Assembly: GCA_035438985.1 (NCBI GenBank)
Contig: DAORJK010000017.1
Coordinates: forward strand, 1 to 64,000
DNA: 64,000 nt
Direction of reading: 5' to 3'
Origin: UBA4408 sp002389785
Lineage (GTDB): Bacteria; Bacteroidota; Bacteroidia; UBA4408
Positions 35,732-43,244 of this stretch are shown here, in pieces (position 1 is the stretch's first letter; each line of letters begins with the position of its first letter). The notes under the pieces were generated by a model. The model saw only the letters and a list, made by a program, of their open reading frames with translations, searched no databases and was not told the DNA's origin. Position numbers and translations under genes: made by a program.

Positions 35732-37147
35732 TTACCTGTTTGCAGCTAACTTACCTAACAACTTCAAAGCTCCTTCTACTTTTTCGCTCCACACCAGTCC
35801 GCAATTTAATTTTAAACAATTGTTGTATTGATTTTGTAAAGTAAACAAACGTCCCGGTGCTATGCTAATTTGGTGAGCCATTGCAGTATTGTAAAGATCA
35901 ATCGTATTAACGCTTTTGTTTAACTCTACCCATAAATGTAAACCCCCTTGCGGAATAGTAACTTTTGTATCATCCGGAAAGTATTCACTAATGCAACGTA
36001 AAAACTGCAATGAATTTCGATGCAAAGTTTGCCTTAATTTTCGCAAGTGATTTTCATAGCGGTCATTTTCTAAAAAGCTTCCCACAGCTTCATGGGTAAT
36101 TGAGCTGGTGTAAAGCGAATGGTAGTATTTGGTGCGTGAAACTTTTTCTTTGAACTTACCCGGAACTAGCCAACCTACCCGATAGCCCGGTGCCAGTGTT
36201 TTTGAAAAGGAGCTGCACAAAAGTACCAAGCCACTTTCATCATAGGTTTTGCAGCAGCTGGGACGATGTTTTCCAAAATACAAATCCCCAAATAAATCGT
36301 CTTCAATCAAGGGAACGTTGTGCTTTTCCATTAATTTAACAACAGCCTTTTTATTATCATCGGGCATGCAGCTGCCTAAAGGATTACTGAAATTACTAAC
36401 CAATAAACACAATTTTACTTTTTTTGTTTCCAATGCTTTTTTTAATGCATCTACTTCAATTCCGGTAATTGGATTGGTAGGTAACTCTAGCACTTTTAAT
36501 CCAAGACTTTTTGCCAAATGCAAAATTCCAAAGTACACCGGACTCTCAACGGCAATAGTATCGCCACGTTGGGCTAAGGTAAGCATGCAAAAGGAAAGCG
36601 AATCTTGGCTACCTGAAGTGGTAATAATATCGTCGGCATTTAATTTTCCTCCCCACATCAAAGAGCGAATTGCAATTTGTTTTTTCAAATTTTGATTGCC
36701 GTACTTGTCATAACTTAATCCTCCGCCTTGCAGGGAGCGTGTAGCATTCACTATGGCTTTGTTCATTTTTGCAACTGGCAACAATTCAATAGCGGGCACA
36801 CCGGTTGATAGCTCAATTTTAGCCTTGCTTATATTTTGTGAAACAGTAAAAATAATTTCTTCGGTACCATCATCAATTTTAGCAACAATGGGCTTACTGG
36901 TTTGAGGAACATTTTTAAAATGTTTATGGGCATAAGAAACATAATAACCCGACTGAGGGCGTGATTCAATTAATCCGCGGCATTCCAATTCAAAATACGC
37001 TTGTTGAGCAGTGCTGATACTAACTCCTTTTTCAAGTGCCACTGTTCTTAAGGAGGGCAATTTATCACCAATTTTAAGAACATCACTTTTGATTTGATGT
37101 TCAACATTATTCGCAAGCTGTAAATAAAGCAATTCGTTTTTATTCAT
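35732..37147 (-). CDS. MocR/PdxR-type regulator (GntR HTH fused to aminotransferase-like domain)
   Basis: 471 residues. Residues 1-70 form a GntR winged helix (LPSLRTVALEKGVSISTAQQAYFELECRGLIES). The rest is a fold type I PLP domain with CSSFSKTLAPGYRVGWLVPG carrying the Schiff-base lysine, and TTSGSQDSLSFCMLTLAQRGD. MocR proteins use PLP or an aldimine as ligand and usually regulate a divergent gene. Here a PPOX-fold flavin/pyridoxamine oxidase-like gene lies divergently 116 bases away, with two palindromes in between. It is probably the regulator of that operon. Confidence 0.93.
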   Translation of the reverse strand: MNKNELLYLQLANNVEHQIKSDVLKIGDKLPSLRTVALEKGVSISTAQQAYFELECRGLIESRPQSGYYVSYAHKHFKNVPQTSKPIVAKIDDGTEEIIFTVSQNISKAKIELSTGVPAIELLPVAKMNKAIVNATRSLQGGGLSYDKYGNQNLKKQIAIRSLMWGGKLNADDIITTSGSQDSLSFCMLTLAQRGDTIAVESPVYFGILHLAKSLGLKVLELPTNPITGIEVDALKKALETKKVKLCLLVSNFSNPLGSCMPDDNKKAVVKLMEKHNVPLIEDDLFGDLYFGKHRPSCCKTYDESGLVLLCSSFSKTLAPGYRVGWLVPGKFKEKVSRTKYYHSLYTSSITHEAVGSFLENDRYENHLRKLRQTLHRNSLQFLRCISEYFPDDTKVTIPQGGLHLWVELNKSVNTIDLYNTAMAHQISIAPGRLFTLQNQYNNCLKLNCGLVWSEKVEGALKLLGKLAANR

Positions 37148-37176
37148 TTGGTAAAAATAACTGTACTGGTCATATT

Positions 37177-37190
37177 ATACAAATTTGTAT
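37177..37190. promoter_or_regulatory. 14-bp perfect palindrome, candidate MocR operator
   Basis: ATACAAATTTGTAT reads identically on both strands. It sits 29 bases upstream of the MocR start and 74 bases upstream of the divergent PPOX-fold gene, a natural place for an operator. No known binding data are used. Confidence 0.5.
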
Positions 37191-37210
37191 CTGTGTTAAC
37201 TGTCTTGATT

Positions 37211-37226
37211 GCTACACTTTTGTAGC
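37211..37226. promoter_or_regulatory. Second palindrome overlapping a -7-like box before the PPOX gene
   Basis: GCTACA and TGTAGC flank a CTTT loop. The centre (CACTTTTG) is one base from the TAnnTTTG -7 consensus, so a regulator binding here could occlude the promoter of the gene starting at 37264. Confidence 0.4.
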
Positions 37227-37263
37227 GTGAGTTGTGAAATCTAATAGTTAAAAATTTAATTCT

Positions 37264-37902
37264 ATGGAGTTTAATAAAGTAGTAAGAGGAGCGAAACGCG
37301 AAATGAACAATGAAGAAAGTGTGTATGCAATTTTGGATGCAGGTTTTATGTGCCATGTTGCATTTCAACATCAAGGACAAGCCATGATAATTCCTACAGC
37401 TTATGGTAGGGAAGGAGACAATTTATATATACATGGTTCAACAAAGAATTTTATGCTCAATCAAATTTTGGATGGACAAAGCATCTGTATTAGTGTTACG
37501 CATTTAGATGGAATTGTATTGGCTAAAAGTCTGTTTCATACATCGGTTAATTATCGCTCAACTGTATTGTTCGGTAAAGCTGTGTTGGTGGAAGATGAAG
37601 AGGAAAGAATGGATGGATTGAAAAGTATTACAGAAAATATTGTGAAGGGAAGATGGAATGAGGTAGAGGTTGGTGATGAAAACCAATTGAAAGCTACGAT
37701 GATAATTAAATTCACTATTGATTCTGCATCTGCGAAAATTAGAAACGAAGGTCCCGTCGGAGATGATTCAATACTTAATGAGGTGTGGAGTGGGCATATT
37801 CCGCTTGCGTTGAAAGCAGCGCAGCCGATACAAGATAAGAAGTTTGGAGTAGTATTAGAGATGAGTAAATCGGTGAAAAATTATTATGAAAAGCATAAGT
37901 AG
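37264..37902 (+). CDS. Pyridoxamine 5'-phosphate oxidase-family (PPOX-fold) flavin-binding protein
   Basis: 212 residues. The N-terminal EESVYAILDAGFMCHVAF, QGQAMIIPTAYGREGDNLYIHGST and NYRSTVLFGKAVLVEDEEER segments are typical of the split-barrel FMN-binding family (FMN/F420-binding, pyridoxamine oxidase-like). The C-terminal region includes KATMIIKFTIDSASAKIRNEGP and VWSGHIPLAL. Family members pair commonly with a divergent MocR regulator, as here. It is followed 18 bases on by the racemase gene. Exact substrate unknown. Confidence 0.88.
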   Translation: MEFNKVVRGAKREMNNEESVYAILDAGFMCHVAFQHQGQAMIIPTAYGREGDNLYIHGSTKNFMLNQILDGQSICISVTHLDGIVLAKSLFHTSVNYRSTVLFGKAVLVEDEEERMDGLKSITENIVKGRWNEVEVGDENQLKATMIIKFTIDSASAKIRNEGPVGDDSILNEVWSGHIPLALKAAQPIQDKKFGVVLEMSKSVKNYYEKHK

Positions 37903-37920
37903 GCAATCTAAAATAAAGGC

Positions 37921-38619
37921 ATGAAAACCTTAGGTCTAATTGGTGGAATCAGTTACCATTCCACGGCAACTTATTATACGTTAATAAATAAGCAAGTTAG
38001 TGAATTAGCAGGAGCTAATCATGCTGCAAAACTAGTGCTGTATTCAGTGAACTATAACGATTTTAAGCTATTGCAAAGCAATAACGACTGGAAGACAATT
38101 GCCACTATGCTTAGCGAAATTGCCATCAAACTTCAAAATGCAGGTGCGGATTGCATTGTACTTTGTTGCAATACCGCACACAAAATTGCTGCTGAAATAA
38201 AGGCTAAAATTAACATACCTTTCTTGCACATAGCTGATGAAACCGCCAAGGAAGTCGCCAAGCACAATATGAAAAAGGTAGCATTGCTCGGTACAAAGTT
38301 TATTATGGAAGATCCTTTTTTTAGTACTTGCTTAGGCAATTATGGAATTGATACCATACTACCCGGTAAAGATGAACAAGAAGTAATACATAATACAATA
38401 TTAAATGAACTGGCTAAAGGTTTTTTATCAGATGAATCAAGGAATAAAATTCGAAGTATTATTCAAAATTTAAAAGAAAGTGGAGCAGAAGCAGTAATCT
38501 TGGGATGCACTGAATTGGGATTGTTTCTGCACGAAGCTGAGTGCGAAGTAAAATTTTTCGATACACTGAATATTCATGCTAAAGCAGCAGCCGATTTTGC
38601 ACTTAGTACTACTGATTAG
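37921..38619 (+). CDS. Aspartate/glutamate racemase family protein
   Basis: 232 residues. LGLIGGISYHSTATYYTLIN is the N-terminal motif of YgeA-like amino-acid racemases. Two catalytic cysteines are visible: CIVLCCNTAHKIAA and AVILGCTELGLFL. It would interconvert L- and D-amino acids (aspartate, glutamate or related) without PLP. It lies 18 bases after the PPOX-fold gene, so they likely form one operon controlled by the MocR regulator. Confidence 0.92.
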   Translation: MKTLGLIGGISYHSTATYYTLINKQVSELAGANHAAKLVLYSVNYNDFKLLQSNNDWKTIATMLSEIAIKLQNAGADCIVLCCNTAHKIAAEIKAKINIPFLHIADETAKEVAKHNMKKVALLGTKFIMEDPFFSTCLGNYGIDTILPGKDEQEVIHNTILNELAKGFLSDESRNKIRSIIQNLKESGAEAVILGCTELGLFLHEAECEVKFFDTLNIHAKAAADFALSTTD

Positions 38620-38801
38620 AAAAGTTTTACCAAGTTGTAAGTTTCCGATATAGATTTTCTAACTTACTGTTTTTACTCACCCGTTTTAGTTAGTGGAATA
38701 GTCAAGCAATAGGTTAGATTCAAAAGCAAAGTGAGCAGCAAAATGAACCTGTTATATCAAAAAAAATAAAGAGTTTTCAAACTATAATTAAGATACTAAG
38801 G

Positions 38802-39308
38802 ATGCAATCAAAGTACACATATCGTGAAGGAAATTTAAATGACTTAACGCGAATTAAGGAGTTAACCTTGCTTGCTTATCTGAAATATAAAAACGAAATT
38901 TCTAAGGAGAGTAAAGCTACCTGGATTGCAAATCTTGGTAATGAAAATACTTACTTAGAACTTTTAAAGAGCGCTTCAAGTTTTATCTGTGAGTACGAAC
39001 ACAAAATTATTGGAAGTGCCTTTCTAATTCCGAACGGCAATCCTTATAAATGGTTTCAAGCTGATTGGACTTACATCAGGATGCTTGCAGTTCATCCGGA
39101 TTTTGAAGGCAAGGGAATTGGTAAAAAGTTAACACAACTATGCATAGATAAAGCAATTGAAAATGATGAGAAATGTATTGCTTTACACACTTCTGAATTT
39201 CAACATGCAGCAAGACACATTTATGAAAGCATGGGTTTTGTAAGAATAAAAGAGCTCGGATTAATTTTTGGTAAACACTACTATTTGTATACACTTCAAT
39301 TGAAATAA
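38802..39308 (+). CDS. GNAT-family N-acetyltransferase
   Basis: 168 residues. YIRMLAVHPDFEGKGIGKKLTQLCIDKA is motif A of the GNAT fold, binding the acetyl-CoA pyrophosphate via the GxGIGKKL loop; HTSEFQHAARHIYESMGFVRI is motif B. The acceptor is unknown. It is followed two bases later by a second GNAT gene, and the two are probably cotranscribed. Confidence 0.9.
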   Translation: MQSKYTYREGNLNDLTRIKELTLLAYLKYKNEISKESKATWIANLGNENTYLELLKSASSFICEYEHKIIGSAFLIPNGNPYKWFQADWTYIRMLAVHPDFEGKGIGKKLTQLCIDKAIENDEKCIALHTSEFQHAARHIYESMGFVRIKELGLIFGKHYYLYTLQLK

Positions 39309-39310
39309 CT

Positions 39311-39781
39311 ATGAACTTTAATTACTGTAAGGCCACATTAGCTGATGTTGAAACTTTGGTGGAAAAAAGAATTTTATTTTCACTTGAATTAGCCGGGGAG
39401 CAAAGTGAAGAAGCTATTCAATTTTTGAGAAAACAAATGACCAACTATTTTTCGAGATCAATAGTTGATCACAGCTCTATTTCAATCATTGCAAAAGACC
39501 AGGATATTGTCGCAGGTATTGGCTCTATTCATTTGAGAGAAATGCCGGGTAATTTTAAGAATCCATCAGGACGATGGGGCTATATCATGAATATGTATAC
39601 CATTCCTGAATATAGAAGAAAAGGAATTTGTAGAAACATTTTGAGAATGTTAGTCGAAGAAGGTAAGAAAATTGGATTAACTGCTTTTGAATTACACGCG
39701 ACTAAGGAAGGGGAAATGGTATATACACAGGAAGGATTCATTCTACACAACGAACCAACTTTAAGATTTTTGATCGGTTAA
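39311..39781 (+). CDS. GNAT-family N-acetyltransferase (second of a pair)
   Basis: 156 residues. Motif A is IMNMYTIPEYRRKGICRNILRMLVEEG, with RRKGI in the acetyl-CoA loop; FELHATKEGEMVYTQEGFILHNEP ends the domain. It is not closely similar to the preceding GNAT beyond the fold, so this is a gene pair rather than a recent duplication. Acceptor unknown. Confidence 0.88.
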   Translation: MNFNYCKATLADVETLVEKRILFSLELAGEQSEEAIQFLRKQMTNYFSRSIVDHSSISIIAKDQDIVAGIGSIHLREMPGNFKNPSGRWGYIMNMYTIPEYRRKGICRNILRMLVEEGKKIGLTAFELHATKEGEMVYTQEGFILHNEPTLRFLIG

Positions 39782-40196
39782 ATTAGAAAGCTCATGCGCA
39801 ATTTTATTGCAATAACATATACTGCACCAAGTTCAAACGAGAATTAGTTTAAATCATGATAGTTGTAGCTTTTGTAGATTTATTAGGTGCATATTATAAA
39901 TATCTTAGAATGAAGATTTGTGTATAAATGAATTGGAAAATGGTACTACAAATATTTATTTTACTGATGATTGGATAAAGATTTCAAGCTTATGTTTTAA
40001 GATATCACCGAATCATTGAACTTAAAAGGATTAGGAGACAGAATTCTTTTAGGTATTTTGGTAGCGAAGTTCGTAAGCAGGAATATAACTGCAGTAATAA
40101 AGATTAATGTTACTGAAGATATGTTGTTTTGAATTTTCAGAAAGTTATATTGAATTGAGCAAGGAGTTAATAGTTGATAAATTTTAAAATGCTAAT
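39782..40196. other. 415-base intergenic stretch without recognisable gene
   Basis: Only short frames, none with a recognisable motif, and no RNA gene. AT-rich throughout. Confidence 0.5.
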
Positions 40197-40544
40197 ATGA
40201 TGTTGAATATTTCATTTCAAAAGATTGATTGGAGTACAATTGAAAAAGTTGAATATAAAGGAGAAAGTGGCAATGCTTACTGGCAGACTTTGCAATTTGC
40301 CGGACTTCGATTGCGAATAGTTGAATATTCTAACAGTTATGTGGCCGATCATTGGTGCAAAAAAGGCCATATTGTGCATTGTCTTGATGGAGAGTTTATT
40401 TCAGAGTTGCAAAACGGTGAAAAAATTAAACTAACGAAAGGAGAGAGTTACATTGTGTCAGATGATTTGAGTTCACATCGCTCATTAACTCAAAATGGCA
40501 CAAAGCTGTTGATTATTGACGGTGATTTTTTAAAGAGTAATTGA
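40197..40544 (+). CDS. DHCW-type cupin-fold protein
   Basis: 115 residues forming a single small cupin barrel. SYVADHWCKKGHIVHCLDGEF carries the characteristic D-H-W-C and K-G-H-I residues, and LTKGESYIVSDDLSSHRSLT closes the barrel with a further His. The residues D, H, C and H could bind a metal. Function unknown. ATG at 40197 or 40200 are both possible starts. It precedes the hydrolase gene by 44 bases. Confidence 0.86.
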   Translation: MMLNISFQKIDWSTIEKVEYKGESGNAYWQTLQFAGLRLRIVEYSNSYVADHWCKKGHIVHCLDGEFISELQNGEKIKLTKGESYIVSDDLSSHRSLTQNGTKLLIIDGDFLKSN

Positions 40545-40588
40545 AGTAGTGAATTTATCGTAAACAAAATTTTAAAACCAAAACACGT

Positions 40589-41872
40589 ATGTCTAAAATT
40601 AACGTTTCAATTTTAGTTGCCTTATTTGTTTGTTTCACACTAACTGCTAATTCACAGCAAAAGGAGTTTAATGCTTATTATGATGAACTGCATCAGTTAA
40701 ATCAGTTTAATGGAAATGTATTGTTTGCAAAGAACAACACTATACTTTTTCAAAATTCCTATAACATAACCGGAGTTAATGACAGCTTTAAAGTTGACCC
40801 ACAAAGTAAATTTATTATTGCTTCTGTTTCCAAAGTGTTTATTAAAGTAGCAATACTAAAGTTGGCTGAGTTAGGAAAATTAAATCTCTCAGATAGCTTA
40901 GTCAAATTTTTACCCGATTTTCCGAATGCAACTAAAATAACCGTTGAACAATTGATGTTACATAAATCGGGACTGCCAAGAGAAATTAGCGATTACGAAA
41001 AGTATGATAAGTTGAGTTTAAATCAAGCCATTGATTTAGCTAAAAAGGAATCATTAGTATTTGAACCCAATACGCAAACCGCCTATTCGAACGTTGGATA
41101 TTTTTTGCTTCATTACATCATAGAAAAGGCTTCCGGAAAAAATTATTTTTTGTTCATGCAAGAGGATGTTTTCAATAAATTAAAATTAGAGAACACCTTT
41201 GAATACAATAATGCTGCTGAAAAACGCAATTTTGTTTTTGGTTTTACAAATGAAAATGCTAAAGTTGAAGCAACCGAAACTAGAACAATAAATCAATTTG
41301 AAACCGGAAATATTATCACAACTATAAACGATTTATATAAATTTTGCCGGGAAATAATTTCATCAGAATTTATTTCAGATAAGTCAAAGTCAATTTTATT
41401 TAAAAATGATAGCATGCTTGTACAGGCAGGTGGTAGAAAGGGTTATAGAGCCTATTTAAGCATTAATTTAAAAAGCAATACGACCTTTATTTTTCTTTCC
41501 AATCAAACGAATATTCCTTTTGATGAGATAGTTAAAGCTAGTACGAATATATATGAAGGCAAGCCATTTCAACTACCAAAAGTTATCTCGCGAAAGGAGA
41601 TTGATTTGCCTGCCGAATTCTTAAAAAAGTATGAAGGTATTTTTGTTTCTAAGGAACACAAATTGCATTATACACTTAAATTAATCGATAAAAATTTGGT
41701 TATAATTGAACCCGATGATACACGTACAAAATTGTTTGCTGAAGATGAAAACAATTTTTTTGACAATCCAAAATCGACCGACAATTATACATTCGTAAAA
41801 AACGGAGAGGGCAAAATAACTGCCTTGCAAATAGCTTCTAGTGGAATGAAGTTTATTTTGCAAAAACAGTAG
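40589..41872 (+). CDS. Secreted serine hydrolase, class C beta-lactamase/PBP-like
   Basis: 427 residues. Signal peptide 1-22 (LTANSQ). The Ser-x-x-Lys motif is S79-V-S-K82 and the Tyr-x-Asn motif is Y166-S-N168, the catalytic residues of class C beta-lactamases and related esterases or D-aminopeptidases. LNLSDSLVKFLPDFP and QLMLHKSGLPREIS are typical supporting motifs. A C-terminal ~100-residue beta domain (LPAEFLKKYEGIFVSKEHK) follows. Periplasmic. Substrate unknown; not necessarily a resistance enzyme. Confidence 0.9.
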   Translation: MSKINVSILVALFVCFTLTANSQQKEFNAYYDELHQLNQFNGNVLFAKNNTILFQNSYNITGVNDSFKVDPQSKFIIASVSKVFIKVAILKLAELGKLNLSDSLVKFLPDFPNATKITVEQLMLHKSGLPREISDYEKYDKLSLNQAIDLAKKESLVFEPNTQTAYSNVGYFLLHYIIEKASGKNYFLFMQEDVFNKLKLENTFEYNNAAEKRNFVFGFTNENAKVEATETRTINQFETGNIITTINDLYKFCREIISSEFISDKSKSILFKNDSMLVQAGGRKGYRAYLSINLKSNTTFIFLSNQTNIPFDEIVKASTNIYEGKPFQLPKVISRKEIDLPAEFLKKYEGIFVSKEHKLHYTLKLIDKNLVIIEPDDTRTKLFAEDENNFFDNPKSTDNYTFVKNGEGKITALQIASSGMKFILQKQ

Positions 41873-42317
41873 TTCGAAAATTGCTAGCATGTACTTTAGA
41901 TTTTAATCCAACTTTTTAGTTGAAAAATCAGCAATCCTTCAGCAACAAATCAGGCAATAAAGCTTCAAAGCAGACTATATGAATATTCTTTCAATGCAAG
42001 CTTATAACATTGCAGAAGTCTTACTAAGTTAGCTACAATCCTTTTATCTAAGGACCACTTTCATGATGATGGTTCTTCGCAAAATTATTTTGAAAGTATA
42101 TCACCTACTGATTTTAAGTTCAAAAATGAGCAAGGTCTTGCAATGCAAGACAATATACTTACAAGATTTATAGGTTTAAGGTTGAATTATAAGCTATGCA
42201 AGCATTGCCTTGGAAGTAACCGACTACCCATCTTAGTTTTTAATTGGCCGAAAATGTCTAAGTATTGGCTGTTTGATTGAATATTATTTTGCAACTTTTA
42301 CAAAAAATTAATACAGC
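41873..42317. other. Intergenic stretch with an unstarted coding-like remnant
   Basis: From about 42008 to 42280 one frame stays open without a start codon and includes FESISPTDFKFKNEQGL and DNILTRFIGLRLNYKL before a TGA. The peptide looks protein-like and may be a gene remnant, but I recognise no family. No other feature seen. Confidence 0.35.
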
Positions 42318-43244
42318 ATGTCAACGAAGTTTACATTTCTTATTCTTCCACAAATTCACATACTTGATTTGGCAGGAGCCGATCAGGCAATTCATGAAGC
42401 AATTGATTTTAAAGCTGATTTTGAAATTGAATACTGTGGAATCGGCAAAAATGTTTTGTCAACCAGCGGTTTGCCATTTGGATCTGTTAAGCATTTTACA
42501 AAAGTAGAACTTACTAAAGGAGATTTTTTAGTAGTTCCTGGCATCGCTTATTCTTACATCAGTTCTGATGACTTTTTAAAAAACACCGCATTGTTTGAAT
42601 GGATAAGATTACAACATTTACGGGGAGTTAATATTTGTAGTATATGTATTGGTGCATTCGTACTGGCCGAATGTGGAATTTTAGATGAGCGAAGCTGCAC
42701 CACGCATTTTAGAAAAACGTACGAATTAAGACAACGCTATCCTAAGATTAAAGTTCAAGAGAATATTTTGTTTACCGACGAAGATGGTATATATACCAGT
42801 GCCGGAATTGCAGCCGGAATAGATCTTATTTTGCACATCATTGAGAAATTAAAAGGAAGTTATTTTGCTCATCTGGTTGCGCGTGAGTTAGTGGTTTACA
42901 GCAGAAGAAATGGAACCGACACTCAAGAAAGTGCGGTATTAAGGTACCGAAACCACTTGCACAATGGTATACATAAGGTACAAGATTATATCTATTCATC
43001 TATTCATACTAAAACAAGTTTGTATGATTTAGCAGCTATGGCCAATATGAGCGAAAGAAATTTTACGCGCATTTTTAAAAAGGAGACCGGTATTACCGTA
43101 AATCAATTTATTACAAGTATTAGAAAAGCGAAAGCGCTTGAATTAATTGGTAATCCTGATTTATCAAAAGTTGAAATAGCAAACAAAATTGGTTTGCAAA
43201 GTGAAAGGCAATTGAGTAGAATTTTAAATCAACCTACTACATGA
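42318..43244 (+). CDS. GlxA-type regulator (DJ-1/PfpI domain plus AraC HTH)
   Basis: 308 residues. The N-terminal ~190 residues are a class I glutamine amidotransferase-like DJ-1/PfpI domain (FLILPQIHILDLAGADQAIH; NICSICIGAFVLAECGILDE carries the nucleophile-position Cys; TAGIAAGIDLILHIIEK). The last ~100 residues hold the AraC HTH (LAAMANMSERNFTRIFKKET, KVEIANKIGLQSERQLSR). Family members act as regulators rather than amidases. The stop codon overlaps the next gene's start (ATGA), so the two proteins are translationally coupled. Confidence 0.92.
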   Translation: MSTKFTFLILPQIHILDLAGADQAIHEAIDFKADFEIEYCGIGKNVLSTSGLPFGSVKHFTKVELTKGDFLVVPGIAYSYISSDDFLKNTALFEWIRLQHLRGVNICSICIGAFVLAECGILDERSCTTHFRKTYELRQRYPKIKVQENILFTDEDGIYTSAGIAAGIDLILHIIEKLKGSYFAHLVARELVVYSRRNGTDTQESAVLRYRNHLHNGIHKVQDYIYSSIHTKTSLYDLAAMANMSERNFTRIFKKETGITVNQFITSIRKAKALELIGNPDLSKVEIANKIGLQSERQLSRILNQPTT

